This document shows positions 6,726 to 15,375 of a DNA stretch of 43,341 bases, in pieces. The stretch's first letter is position 1; each line of letters starts with the position of its first letter. The stretch comes from Bryobacterales bacterium (GTDB lineage Bacteria; Acidobacteriota; Terriglobia; Bryobacterales; UBA6623). The stretch is taken from assembly GCA_022826925.1 (NCBI GenBank), contig JAJDTX010000006.1, positions 1 to 43,341 on the forward strand, in the 5' to 3' direction. The notes under the pieces were generated by a model, which did no database searches, had not been told where the DNA came from, and saw only the letters and a list, made by a program, of their open reading frames with translations. A program made the translations under genes and the position numbers.

Positions 6726-8141
6726 TCAGGGTAGGTGCATCACGACCATCTTGGTCTCGGTCATCTCTTCGACCGCGTAGCGCGGGCCTTCCTTGCCGAA
6801 GCCGCTCTCCTTGAGGCCGCCGTAGGGCATCAGGTCGGCGCGCCACTGGGTGCCCCAGTTGATATGGATATTGCCCGAATCAACTTCCTTGGCAAAGCGC
6901 ATCGCATTGTCGAGGCTCTCGGTGAAAATCGCCGCGGACAGCCCGTAGTTGGTGTCGTTGGCGCTGGCGATGGCCGCGTCCACCGACTCGAACGGCGTCA
7001 GGCCGACGGCCGGCCCGAACAGCTCGTCGCAGGAAATGCGCATGTCGGGGCTGACATCGGCCACGATGGCAGGCTCGACGATGGCCCTGTCGCGATCACC
7101 GCCGGCGAGCAGGCGGCCGCCCGTTGCGGCCGCGTCGCGGATCCACTCTTGCACGCGGATCGCGTCGTTCTCGCGCACCATCGGGCCGACGCGGACGTCG
7201 TCGTCGAGCGGATTGCCCGTCTGCAGGCCCTGCACGCGGGGGCCGAGGTTGTCCAACAATTCGGAGTAGACCTTCTCGTGGGCGAGGATGCGCTGCGCGC
7301 TGATGCAGACTTGGCCGGCGTTGGCGAAGCCGGTCGCCACGATGGCGTTCGCGGCCTTGTCCAGATCGGCATCCGGCAGCACGATGACGGGCGAATTGCT
7401 ACCGAGCTCCATCGTGACTTTCTTCAGCCCCGCCATGCCGCAGATGGCCTCGCCGACGTCACGGCTCCCGGTGAAGCTGATCTTGCGGATGCGCGGATCC
7501 GAGCAGAGCTGGCGGCCGACTTCGCTGCCGGAGCCGGTCACGACTTGGATCGCCTCCGGGGGCAGGCCCGCGTCCAGCAGCACCTTGGCGAACTTCAGCG
7601 CAACGATCGGGGTGTCCGTGGCGGGCTTGAGAATGGCGCTGTTGCCGGCCGCAAATGCGGGGCCGATCTTGTGGCACACAAGGTTGAGCGGGAAATTGAA
7701 CGGCGTCACCGCCAGCACCACGCCGCACGGCACGCGCAGCGTGAAGCCGAAGCGGTTGCCTGTGGCCGGCGCCCCGTCCAGCGGCACGACTTCCGAGCCG
7801 AGCCGCTTGGCCTCTTCGGCCGAGCCGATGATGGTTTCCCGGGCGCGGTCCACTTCGAGGCGGGCCTCGGCGATGATCTTGCCCTCTTCTAAAGTGATGG
7901 TGCGGGCCAGATCCTCGAGACGCTCTTCCATCAGAGCGGCGGCCTTCATCAGCAGGTGATAGCGTTCGTAGCCCGACAGCGCCTTGACCTTCTTGGCGCC
8001 GTCCACCGCGAATGCGATGGCGCGGTCGATGTCGGCGCTGGAGGCGCGCGGCACGGTGTCGACCTCGCTGCCGTCGTATGGATTCAGGACAGGTATCGAG
8101 CCCGAGCCACCGGTCCAGTCCCCCGCAATGAGCATCTCCAT
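6726..8141 (-). CDS. NAD(P)-dependent aldehyde dehydrogenase
   Basis: The 471-residue protein belongs to the ALDH superfamily, which oxidises aldehydes to acids through a thiohemiacetal. Landmarks are the oxyanion Asn149 in TPFNFP, Lys172 in LKPA, the cofactor segment FTGSRDVG near 223, the general base Glu245 in MELGSNSP, and the nucleophile Cys279 in GQVCIS. It resembles lactaldehyde, succinate-semialdehyde and GapN-like members; substrate cannot be decided. The start is ATG 8141 with GAGGAG about 8 bases upstream. It is divergent from the ThyX-like gene and stands alone upstream of the sulfur/GHKL cassette. It is normal in length and composition, and I place the right edge of the accessory region between 6620 and 6725. 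Confidence 0.92.
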   Translation of the reverse strand: MEMLIAGDWTGGSGSIPVLNPYDGSEVDTVPRASSADIDRAIAFAVDGAKKVKALSGYERYHLLMKAAALMEERLEDLARTITLEEGKIIAEARLEVDRARETIIGSAEEAKRLGSEVVPLDGAPATGNRFGFTLRVPCGVVLAVTPFNFPLNLVCHKIGPAFAAGNSAILKPATDTPIVALKFAKVLLDAGLPPEAIQVVTGSGSEVGRQLCSDPRIRKISFTGSRDVGEAICGMAGLKKVTMELGSNSPVIVLPDADLDKAANAIVATGFANAGQVCISAQRILAHEKVYSELLDNLGPRVQGLQTGNPLDDDVRVGPMVRENDAIRVQEWIRDAAATGGRLLAGGDRDRAIVEPAIVADVSPDMRISCDELFGPAVGLTPFESVDAAIASANDTNYGLSAAIFTESLDNAMRFAKEVDSGNIHINWGTQWRADLMPYGGLKESGFGKEGPRYAVEEMTETKMVVMHLP

Positions 8142-8290
8142 GGTGTAGTTCTCCTCGCTCGCCGCGCGCCGAAAGTGATCGCTGGCGCGAACCGAAAAGA
8201 GAATCTTCCACCGTTTCGCGCCCGCGTGTCAAGCCAGCCCAGGCTTGCCCGCCGGGCCAGCGGGCTGTCAGGCTTGTACAATCGCAGATT

Positions 8291-8325
8291 CCCGCAACTC
8301 TCCGCGCACGGAGAGGTCCTGCGGG
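8291..8325 (+). promoter_or_regulatory. nested RNA hairpin in the leader of the ThyX-like gene
   Basis: The outer stem CCCGCA (8291-8296) pairs with TGCGGG (8320-8325). The inner stem CTCTCCG (8298-8304) pairs perfectly with CGGAGAG (8309-8315) around the loop CGCA. It ends 13 bases before the ATG at 8339. A further hairpin (GCCCGC/GCGGGC, 8247-8265) and a TACAAT box at 8276-8281 lie just upstream. It could be a translational control element. No T-tract follows, so it is not a typical terminator. Confidence 0.4.
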
Positions 8326-8338
8326 CCGCCGCACACCC

Positions 8339-9799
8339 ATGCCGCCCGACGCCAAGTCCGACCACCGCCGGGTCGTGGTCGTCGCGCCCATGCCCCCGGA
8401 GAAGAGCGCCTATGCGCTCGCCCGCTATAGCCGCTCCCCGGACTCGATCACCGACAGCTTGGCCTGGGTCAAGGACCACAGCGCCGCGAAGTTTCTGGAC
8501 AGCTTCTACTTCCAGTACGGCCACGCCTCGATCGCGGACCTGGGCCACTGCATCTTTTGCTTCGAGGGGATTTCCGAGCTGGCCGCGATCGAAATCGAGG
8601 ACGAGCAGCTCTGGGACGGACAGGCCAAGTCCAGCCGCTACCAAGACTTCTCCAAGGGCAGCGTCATCGTCCCGGACGAACTCCGCGGCTCGCCCCTCGA
8701 GAGCGTCTATGCCGCCGCCGCCGCGGACCAGCTTCGCGCCTATCTGGATCTGCACGCCGCGCTGATCGAGCCGCTTCGCGAAGCCAACCCCAAGCCAGAG
8801 GCGATGAAGGCCGGCGCGTACCGGCGCACGATCGATGCGCGCGCGTTCGACGTGGCCAGGTACCTGCTGTTCGCCGGCATCTCCACGAACATCGGGCAAG
8901 TGACCAGCATTCGCACGCTTGAGAAGCAGATGCGCAAGCTCGGCGTGTCCGACTACGCGGAGGTCCGTTCGCTGGCCGAGGAGATGCACGAAGCCTGCGC
9001 CGCTCCTCCGGCGTGCGGACTGGACGCCGACGGGGAGGCCGAGCCCCTGGCTCCCACGCTCGCCAAGTATGCCGACCCGGACACTTCGCAACTGCGCGCC
9101 AGGGAGCGCGTGGCAGCTTGGGCGAGCCAGAATTTCAACCCCGGCAGCTACGCAGCTCCGCGCGATGTGGACCTCGTCCAGCCCTGTGACGCGCTCGACG
9201 AATCCGCCGCAAGCTGGCTCTACATCGTGACCGATCACCCCTTCCGCGTCATATTGGACGCGGTCAGCGGCTGGAGCGCGGCGCGCAAGATGGAGGTGCT
9301 CGACACGGCCTTGGAAGGCCGCCACTTGCGCGACGAGTTCATGCAGCCGTTCCGCAGCGGGTACCGCTACGTGTTCGACATCGTGTGCGACATCGGAGCG
9401 TACCGCGACATGCACCGCCACCGCCGCTGCCAGCAGATCCGCCAGACATTCTCTGACCGCCTGGGCTGCGAGCGGCCGGAGCTGCTAGATCAGGCCGGTG
9501 TAGGCGAGATCTTCGACCGCGCGCTGGCGGCGGCCGCGGAGGCGCGCGCCGCGATTCGCGCCGCGTCAGAGCCGGCCAGCCACTACTTGCTGCCGTTCGC
9601 TGCGCGCTGCCGCTCGTTGTTCAAGATGGACTTTGCCGAAGCCGAGTACATCATCCGTGTCCGTTCGGGCGTCAAGGGTCATATCTCCTACCGCAGGATC
9701 GCTTGGGAGATGCGCGAGCGCATCGTCGAAGCCGAGCCTGACCTGGGCCGCCTGCTGCATGCCACGCCTCCGTGGGTGGAGGACGCCCTCACGCGCTGA
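8339..9799 (+). CDS. double-domain ThyX-like (FAD-dependent thymidylate synthase family) protein
   Basis: At 486 residues the protein is about twice the length of classical ThyX (220-250). It reads as two ThyX-like halves. The N half contains KSSRYQDFS and ARYLLFAGISTNIGQVTSIRTLEKQMRK, but where RHR is expected it has an acidic stretch. The C half contains MHRHRRCQQIRQ, then HYLLPFAARCRSLF and GHISYRRIAWEM, matching the ThyX fold but lacking the serine and tyrosine part of the signature. The canonical RHRxxSxNxxSxRY motif thus seems divided between the halves. Real ThyX converts dUMP to dTMP with FAD and methylene-tetrahydrofolate; whether this one does is uncertain. The start is ATG 8339. 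The HAD gene follows after 5 bases, suggesting an operon. Confidence 0.85.
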   Translation: MPPDAKSDHRRVVVVAPMPPEKSAYALARYSRSPDSITDSLAWVKDHSAAKFLDSFYFQYGHASIADLGHCIFCFEGISELAAIEIEDEQLWDGQAKSSRYQDFSKGSVIVPDELRGSPLESVYAAAAADQLRAYLDLHAALIEPLREANPKPEAMKAGAYRRTIDARAFDVARYLLFAGISTNIGQVTSIRTLEKQMRKLGVSDYAEVRSLAEEMHEACAAPPACGLDADGEAEPLAPTLAKYADPDTSQLRARERVAAWASQNFNPGSYAAPRDVDLVQPCDALDESAASWLYIVTDHPFRVILDAVSGWSAARKMEVLDTALEGRHLRDEFMQPFRSGYRYVFDIVCDIGAYRDMHRHRRCQQIRQTFSDRLGCERPELLDQAGVGEIFDRALAAAAEARAAIRAASEPASHYLLPFAARCRSLFKMDFAEAEYIIRVRSGVKGHISYRRIAWEMRERIVEAEPDLGRLLHATPPWVEDALTR

Positions 9800-9804
9800 A
9801 CCCG

Positions 9805-10455
9805 ATGTTGCGCGGCGTTATCTTCGATCTCGACGGGACCCTGGGCGACACGCTCCCGGTCTGCTACCGGGCGTTCTCCCGCATCTTTGCCAAGCGGCTC
9901 GGCCGCGACTTCTCAGACGCCGAGATCCATGCCATGTTCGGACCCAGCGAGGAGGGAATTCTGGCCCGGCTCTGCCCGGACGCTGCCGAAACGGCGCTAG
10001 CCGAGTATCTGGCCGAGTACCGGCTTGCGCATGCGCTCTGTCCCGCGCCGTTCGAAGGCATCCCGGAATTGCTGGAGACATTGCGCAGCGACGGTGTCGA
10101 GCTGGCGATCGTGACTGGCAAGGGGCCGCACAGCGCGCGGATCTCGCTCGAAGCGTTCGGGCTGGCCGCACGGTTCCCGGTCGTGGAGGCCGGATCCGCC
10201 TCGGGCGGGGTCAAGCCTGCCGCGATGCGACGCGTGCTGGCCGGCTGGGGCCTCGCTCCCGGCGAGGTGGCGGGCGTGGGAGATTCGCCCTCGGACGTGC
10301 GCGCCGCCAAGGAGCTCGGCATGACGAGCGTGGCGGCCGCGTGGGCTCCGGGCGCGGCCCGGGACCGCTTGGCCGCCAGCCGCCCCGACTGCCTGCTCGA
10401 CTCTGTTCCGGCCCTGGGCGCGTGGCTGGCAGGGCGCACGGCGGGAGCTACGTGA
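9805..10455 (+). CDS. HAD-superfamily hydrolase, phosphoglycolate-phosphatase-like
   Basis: This 216-residue HAD phosphatase has motif I FDLDGTLGDT at the N-terminus, motif II IVTGKG, motif III lysine in GGVKP, and motif IV GDSPSDVRAA. The helical cap between motifs I and II is that of the Gph/PGP subfamily. It probably removes phosphate from a small metabolite such as phosphoglycolate or a nucleotide. The start is ATG 9805, five bases after the ThyX-like stop and immediately before the HAD core; an upstream extension to 9772 would overlap that gene needlessly. It converges on queA with an 8-base overlap of the 3' ends. A role in nucleotide housekeeping beside a ThyX-like protein is possible but inferred. 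Confidence 0.9.
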   Translation: MLRGVIFDLDGTLGDTLPVCYRAFSRIFAKRLGRDFSDAEIHAMFGPSEEGILARLCPDAAETALAEYLAEYRLAHALCPAPFEGIPELLETLRSDGVELAIVTGKGPHSARISLEAFGLAARFPVVEAGSASGGVKPAAMRRVLAGWGLAPGEVAGVGDSPSDVRAAKELGMTSVAAAWAPGAARDRLAASRPDCLLDSVPALGAWLAGRTAGAT

Positions 10456-11491
10456 TCAGCATGCAATCGCCGTACGAGTAGAAGCGGTACTCCTGCCCGA
10501 CCGCGTGGGCATAGGCGGCGCGCGTCAGTTCCGCGCCCGCGAATGCTGCCACGAGCATCAGCAGCGTCGACCGGGGCAAGTGAAAGTTGGTCAACAAGGC
10601 GCCAACCGCTTGAAAGCGGAATCCCGGCGTGATGAAGAGATCAGTCTCGTCGCGCAGAGGCCGGATCGCGCCCCCTCCCGCGCCCGCAGCCGCCTCCAGC
10701 GTGCGTACCGCAGTCGTGCCGACCGCCACGACGCGTCCCGCCGCCTGGATGCGATCAGCCGCTTGGCGCGAGATTTCGAAGCGCTCGGCATGCATGGTGT
10801 GGTCTTCGACCCGTTCTGAGGAGAGCGGGCGAAACGTGCCCAGGCCGACATGCAGCGTGATCTCGGCGATCGTCGCGCCCCGCGCCTGCACCTGCTCGAG
10901 CAACGGGCCGTCGAAGTGCAGGCCTGCCGTTGGCGCCGCCACCGACCCTGCCGCTCGGGCGAACACGGTCTGGTAGCGCTCGTGATCGGCCAGCTCGTCT
11001 GCCCGCTGTATGTATGGCGGCAGCGGCATGTGTCCGTGCTCGCGCATGAGACTCTCCACGGCCGCGCTGTCCATGCCCGGGAACTCGACCAAGCGGACGC
11101 CATCGGGCAAGCGGTCCCGGATGCGGACCGAGACTCCGCCTACCTCCACCGCGGTCCCCGGCACCAGCCTTTTCCCGGGCTGGACAAGCGCGCGCCACAA
11201 CCCCGCGCACGTCGGATCCGGCTCCAGCAACAGAATCTCGGCGGCTCCGCCTCCGGAACGCCCTGCGGAATCGCGGCGCGTGCCGAGCAGTCGCGCGGGC
11301 AGCACGCGGCTGTTGTTGACAACCAGGCAATCGCCCGGCCCGACGAAGCGCGGCAGGTCGGCGACCGTGCTGTCGGTCCAGGTGCCTGCCCGCCGGTCGA
11401 TCGCCAGCATGCGGCTGTCGCTGCGCCCGGGGAGCGGGCGCTGCGCGATCAGCCGCTTGGGCAGTTCGTAGTCGAAATCCGCGGCGAGCAA
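10448..11491 (-). CDS. queA: S-adenosylmethionine:tRNA ribosyltransferase-isomerase
   Basis: QueA (347 residues) transfers the ribosyl part of SAM to preQ1 in tRNA to make epoxyqueuosine, in the cytoplasm. Recognisable segments are LIAQRPLPGRSDSRML, LVVNNSRVLPARL, GHMPLPPYIQR, VAAPTAGLHF, VGLGTFRPL and FHLPRSTLLMLVAAFAG, all in family order and full length. The start is a TTG at 11491, placing the conserved FDYELP within the first dozen residues; the Shine-Dalgarno region is poor. It is divergent from the response-regulator gene. No other queuosine gene (tgt, queC-G) is in the window, so the pathway must be completed elsewhere or by salvage. Confidence 0.95.
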   Translation of the reverse strand: MLAADFDYELPKRLIAQRPLPGRSDSRMLAIDRRAGTWTDSTVADLPRFVGPGDCLVVNNSRVLPARLLGTRRDSAGRSGGGAAEILLLEPDPTCAGLWRALVQPGKRLVPGTAVEVGGVSVRIRDRLPDGVRLVEFPGMDSAAVESLMREHGHMPLPPYIQRADELADHERYQTVFARAAGSVAAPTAGLHFDGPLLEQVQARGATIAEITLHVGLGTFRPLSSERVEDHTMHAERFEISRQAADRIQAAGRVVAVGTTAVRTLEAAAGAGGGAIRPLRDETDLFITPGFRFQAVGALLTNFHLPRSTLLMLVAAFAGAELTRAAYAHAVGQEYRFYSYGDCMLIT

Positions 11492-11563
11492 GCCCTATTC
11501 TAGGGACGGCCGCGCCCGCGGGCCGCTACGCGGTGCGCATTCCTTCACTAACCTTTAATGCTC

Positions 11564-11581
11564 CTGACACCTAGCGTTAAC
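11564..11581 (+). promoter_or_regulatory. possible PHO-box-like repeat upstream of the response regulator
   Basis: Two heptamers are separated by 4 bases, CTGACAC-ctag-CGTTAAC, 35 bases before the ATG at 11616. Spacing fits OmpR/PhoB-family sites; the second heptamer matches poorly. It may indicate autoregulation. Confidence 0.25.
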
Positions 11582-11615
11582 GGCCCGCTGGCTATCGTGC
11601 GAATAGGACCACGAT

Positions 11616-12320
11616 ATGCCGCCCAAGGTCGCCGTCATCGAAGATGATCGAGATCTAACAGGCCTGTTGCAGTACGCCCTCGAGCAGGAGGGCTTCGAAT
11701 TCAGCTGCATCCACGATGGCCTGGCGGCGACTGACTTTTGCCAGCGCGTCCAGCCGGACGCGATCGTGCTGGACGTGATGCTGCCGGGCATGGACGGATT
11801 TTCGATCTGCAAGGAATTGCGGCAGGATCCCGCGCTGCGGGATGTTCCCGTGGTCTTCCTTACCGCGCGCACTGAAGAGGCGGACCGGCTGCGCGGCTTG
11901 GAGATCGGCGGCGACGACTATGTCGTCAAGCCGTTCTCGGTGAGGGAGCTAGTGGCGCGCCTGAAGCTTCGGCTGCGCACGAGCAAGGCGTTGGAGTCGT
12001 CGTCCAGCGTGGGCGATCTCGAATTGGACAAGGACCGGCGGGAGGTGCGCGTAAAAGGGCGCCCGATCCCGGTGACGGCCACCGAATTCCAGATCTTGGA
12101 GAGGATGTTGCGCCAGCCTGGGCGCGTGTGGAGCCGCGCGGCCCTGCTGCAGGCGGTTTGGGGATTGGCATGCCATGTCACCGACCGCACCGTGGACGTG
12201 CATATCCGGCGCCTGCGGAGCAAGCTCGAGGACGATCCCTCCAATCCGCAGTACATCCGCTCGGTCCGCGGGTTTGGGTACACCGTGCGCGATCCCAGCG
12301 AGGGGTTCATCAAACCTTAA
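11616..12320 (+). CDS. PhoB/OmpR-family response regulator
   Basis: The 234-residue protein has a receiver domain (1-120) with acidic pocket Asp10/Asp11, phospho-acceptor Asp53 in VLDVMLPG, Thr83 and Lys105. A C-terminal winged-helix Trans_reg_C domain (about 130-228) follows, with LTATEFQIL-like VTATEFQILE and the recognition region DRTVDVHIRRLRSKLE. It resembles PhoB most, but no histidine kinase or phosphate-transport gene lies in the window, so it is an orphan here. The start is ATG 11616, where the receiver begins immediately. The next gene is a TonB-dependent receptor 133 bases downstream, preceded by a repeat resembling the one before this gene; control of that receptor is plausible. 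Ligand or signal is unknown. Confidence 0.93.
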   Translation: MPPKVAVIEDDRDLTGLLQYALEQEGFEFSCIHDGLAATDFCQRVQPDAIVLDVMLPGMDGFSICKELRQDPALRDVPVVFLTARTEEADRLRGLEIGGDDYVVKPFSVRELVARLKLRLRTSKALESSSSVGDLELDKDRREVRVKGRPIPVTATEFQILERMLRQPGRVWSRAALLQAVWGLACHVTDRTVDVHIRRLRSKLEDDPSNPQYIRSVRGFGYTVRDPSEGFIKP

Positions 12321-12337
12321 CAGCAGTGCCGCAGGAA

Positions 12338-12355
12338 CGTAACGAAACGGTAATA
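12338..12355 (+). promoter_or_regulatory. possible response-regulator site upstream of the TonB-dependent receptor
   Basis: The direct repeat CGTAACG-aaac-GGTAATA (heptamers, 4-base spacer, 11-base period) is about 100 bases before the receptor ATG. Geometry suits an OmpR/PhoB-family dimer. Sequence match to known boxes is weak. Confidence 0.25.
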
Positions 12356-12453
12356 CGGTCAGAGCAGGCGCGGCTGTGCGGGAAGTCGTATTCGGGGCGC
12401 ATTCGGGTTTGCCCTGCGCCCAGTCCTAGGGGAAGGAATCGAGGTACCGATCT

Positions 12454-15258
12454 ATGCAGGTTCGATTAGGCAGGATCCTTCATTCGGCCATGGCGGTCGT
12501 GCTGGCCGCAGGTGGTGCCGCGCTGCAGGCGCAGGACGGCGACGGCAGCGTGCTGGGCTTTGTCTATGACGCCAGCACGGGGAATCCGATCCCGCAGGTC
12601 GAAGTCGAGGTGACGGGCGAGCTGACCGTCACGGCGACCACGACGATCGAAGGCAGCTTCACGATCGACAACGTCCCGCCCGGCACGTACACGGTCAGCT
12701 ACAAGTCCGCCAATCACCAAGCGGTCAACGTCGAGGGCTTGGAAGTGCTCGCTGGCGAGATCGCCGACGCCAGCACCGTCATGTCCGCCAAGGGCGAGAG
12801 GACGGTGGTCGATGTCGTCGCCACGGTGGCGTCCTCGGTGGCCACACAGGAGGCCATGCTGGTCGAGCGCAAGCTGGCGTCCACTGTCTCGGACACCATC
12901 AGCGCCGAGGAGATTCGCGGCGGCACCTCGTCGGACGCTTCCGAGGCCATCGAGAAGGTCACGGGCGTGACGACCATGAACGATTTCGTGTTCGTGCGCG
13001 GCCTCGATCCCCGCTACAGCGGGACGACGCTCAACAACGCGCTGCTGGCCAGCACGGAGCCCGAGCGCCGGGTCGTGCCCCTCGACCTGTTCCCGGCCAG
13101 CCTGATCGACAACATCAAGGTCCAGAAGACCTACTCGCCGCATCTGCCGGGCGAGTTCTCGGCAGGACTGGTGCAGGTGGAGACAACCGAGTTTCCGACG
13201 CGTCCGACGCTCAACGTGAGCTATTCGATCGGCTACAACGACCAGACGCAAGGCCGCACGTTCCTCGACTACCCGGGCGGCGGCCGCGATTTCTTCGGCT
13301 TTGATGACGGCACGCGCGGCCTGCCCGGCGTCATACCGGCGGACCAGCGGATTGACCGCTTCACCTTCAGCCGGAACGAGCTGCAGGAGTTCGGTCACGC
13401 CTTTTCCAACAACTGGGAACGGGCTCCGCGCGACTTGAGCCGGCCTTCTATGAGCTGGAACATCGTGGCGGGCAATTCCTTCGGCAAGCTCGGCATCGTC
13501 GGCGCGCTGACGTTCTCGAACTCGCTGCAGTCGATCTTCGACCAAGAGCGCAACTACTACTTCCCCAACCCGATGGCTGTGACCGACCCGACCAACGCCG
13601 GCCCTCCGGTGCTGCAGAGCGAATTCGACTATGACGAGTCGACCGAGGCCGTGCGCTTGGGCGGCGTGCTGAACGTGTCCTACCAGTTCAATCCGGCCAA
13701 CAAGTTGTCGCTGAAGAACTTCTTCTCGCGCGACACTGACGACAACGCCCGCTACTACGAGGGCTACTACCAGGACTTCAACACCGACATCCGCAACCAG
13801 CGCCTGCGCTTTATCGAGCGCACCATCCAGAACACCCAAGTCGATGGCGAGCACCTGTTCGCGGGGCTGAACAACAGCGTCCTGACGTGGAGCATGTCCT
13901 ATTCCAAGGCCACGCGCGACGAGCCGGACCTGCGCGAGAGCCTGCAGATCTTCCAGCCGCGCACCGAGTCGTTCATCTTCTTCGACGACAGCCAGAGCGC
14001 GTTTCGCATGTTCAACGACCTCAACGAGACGATCCTCAACCCGAGCGTCGACATGCTGGTGCCCTTCTACCGGGGCGGCTTCAGCGGAGCGGTGCGCTTC
14101 GGCGCGAACTACTCGTCGCGCGGGCGCAACTTCAACTCGCGGCGCTTCCGCTACAACCTGCGCAGCACGCGCGGGATCGACCTGACGCTGCCGCCCAACG
14201 AGCTGTTCTCAACCGACAACATCCGCCCGCGCGGGTTCGAGCTGAACGAGACGACCCGTGTCACCGACGCCTACCGCGGCACCCGCGACGTGTTCGGCTA
14301 CTACGGCATGGTCGAATTGAACTTCGCCGCCAAGTGGCGCATCATCGGCGGCCTGCGCGTGGAAGACATGCAGCAGGACGTGACGACCTTCAACCAGTTC
14401 AAGCCGGACACTGGCCGCGAGCCCGCACCGTTCGATGCGCTGAACTACCTGCCCGCGGTCAACGTGATCTACGCGCTGTCGCCGAAGCAGAACCTGCGCG
14501 TCGGCTACAGCCAGACCGTGTCACGCCCTGACTTCCGCGAACTGGCGCGCTTCGGCTTCCTGAACGTGGTGGGCGGCCTGCAGACCATCGGCAACCCGGA
14601 ACTGGTGCAGACCGACATCAGCAACTACGACTTCCGCTGGGAGTACTTCCCCGGCGGCAACCAGCTGCTGGCGGCGAGCTTCTTCTTCAAGAACTTCGAG
14701 AGCCCGATCGAGCAGACCATGATCGCGGCCGTGGCGCTCCTGCGCACGTTCTCGAACGCGACGGCGGCGCGCAACTACGGCGTGGAGTTCGAGTTCCGGC
14801 GTGGCTTGGACTTCGTCTCGCCGCGGCTGCGCGAATTCGCCGTGTCGTCGAATTTCACCATGGTGGACTCGAATATCGACCTCAGCAACGTCTCGGAGAC
14901 CGTGGTCCTCACCTCCTTGGTGCGCCCGATGCAGGGCCAGTCGCGCTACGTGTCGAACGTGATCGCGGAGTGGGCGCGGCCCAAGGCGCGCAGCACGGCG
15001 CGCTTTTACCTGAACTACTTCTCGAGCCGCATCACCGACGTGGGCGCGTTCGGGCTGCCCGACGTGGTCCAGAACGGGCTGGCGACGGCGGACTTGGTCT
15101 ACGAGTTCACGATCAAGGGAGACGACCGCTGGAAGATGCGCTTCGCAGCTGAGAACCTCAACAACGCGCGCTGGTTCTGGACGCAGGGCGGGGAGACCTT
15201 CCTCGGCTACAGGGAGGGTCGCACCTTCACGGTCGGGACAAGCTTCAGGGTGTTCTAG
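12454..15258 (+). CDS. TonB-dependent receptor with N-terminal carboxypeptidase-regulatory-like domain
   Basis: This outer-membrane receptor has 934 residues. A signal peptide ends near LQAQ (about residue 26). A beta-sandwich regulatory-like domain follows (30-110: GFVYDASTGNPIPQVEVEV, GSFTIDNVPPGTYTV). The plug domain spans about 125-260 (SDASEAIEKVTGV, FVFVRGLDPRYSGTTLNN). The rest is a large beta-barrel rich in aromatic strands ending in the terminal Phe of FRVF. Such receptors import large or scarce ligands using TonB energy; the FVRGL plug and overall shape are common in Acidobacteriota and Bacteroidota-type receptors. No TonB/ExbBD genes are near. The substrate is unknown; the adjoining PhoB-like regulator hints at phosphorus compounds, by inference. 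The start is ATG 12454. Confidence 0.93.
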   Translation: MQVRLGRILHSAMAVVLAAGGAALQAQDGDGSVLGFVYDASTGNPIPQVEVEVTGELTVTATTTIEGSFTIDNVPPGTYTVSYKSANHQAVNVEGLEVLAGEIADASTVMSAKGERTVVDVVATVASSVATQEAMLVERKLASTVSDTISAEEIRGGTSSDASEAIEKVTGVTTMNDFVFVRGLDPRYSGTTLNNALLASTEPERRVVPLDLFPASLIDNIKVQKTYSPHLPGEFSAGLVQVETTEFPTRPTLNVSYSIGYNDQTQGRTFLDYPGGGRDFFGFDDGTRGLPGVIPADQRIDRFTFSRNELQEFGHAFSNNWERAPRDLSRPSMSWNIVAGNSFGKLGIVGALTFSNSLQSIFDQERNYYFPNPMAVTDPTNAGPPVLQSEFDYDESTEAVRLGGVLNVSYQFNPANKLSLKNFFSRDTDDNARYYEGYYQDFNTDIRNQRLRFIERTIQNTQVDGEHLFAGLNNSVLTWSMSYSKATRDEPDLRESLQIFQPRTESFIFFDDSQSAFRMFNDLNETILNPSVDMLVPFYRGGFSGAVRFGANYSSRGRNFNSRRFRYNLRSTRGIDLTLPPNELFSTDNIRPRGFELNETTRVTDAYRGTRDVFGYYGMVELNFAAKWRIIGGLRVEDMQQDVTTFNQFKPDTGREPAPFDALNYLPAVNVIYALSPKQNLRVGYSQTVSRPDFRELARFGFLNVVGGLQTIGNPELVQTDISNYDFRWEYFPGGNQLLAASFFFKNFESPIEQTMIAAVALLRTFSNATAARNYGVEFEFRRGLDFVSPRLREFAVSSNFTMVDSNIDLSNVSETVVLTSLVRPMQGQSRYVSNVIAEWARPKARSTARFYLNYFSSRITDVGAFGLPDVVQNGLATADLVYEFTIKGDDRWKMRFAAENLNNARWFWTQGGETFLGYREGRTFTVGTSFRVF

Positions 15259-15375
15259 CGGCAGCGCTTGCTCGCGACGCGAGAGCGTGGCTGGGCGGCT
15301 CCAAGCGCGCTCGCTTCGGCAGTGTAAGATCTCCATGCTCCGGTGGCGTGCGGGCTAGCAGGCTGTCCGCGTGCT

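Noticed and set aside
6735..7892. 385-residue open frame antisense to the aldehyde dehydrogenase
   Set aside because: His/Arg/Asp-rich composition typical of a shadow frame; the dehydrogenase on the other strand is complete.
12466..13854. 462-residue open frame antisense to the TonB-dependent receptor
   Set aside because: Shadow of GC-rich codons; no family features.
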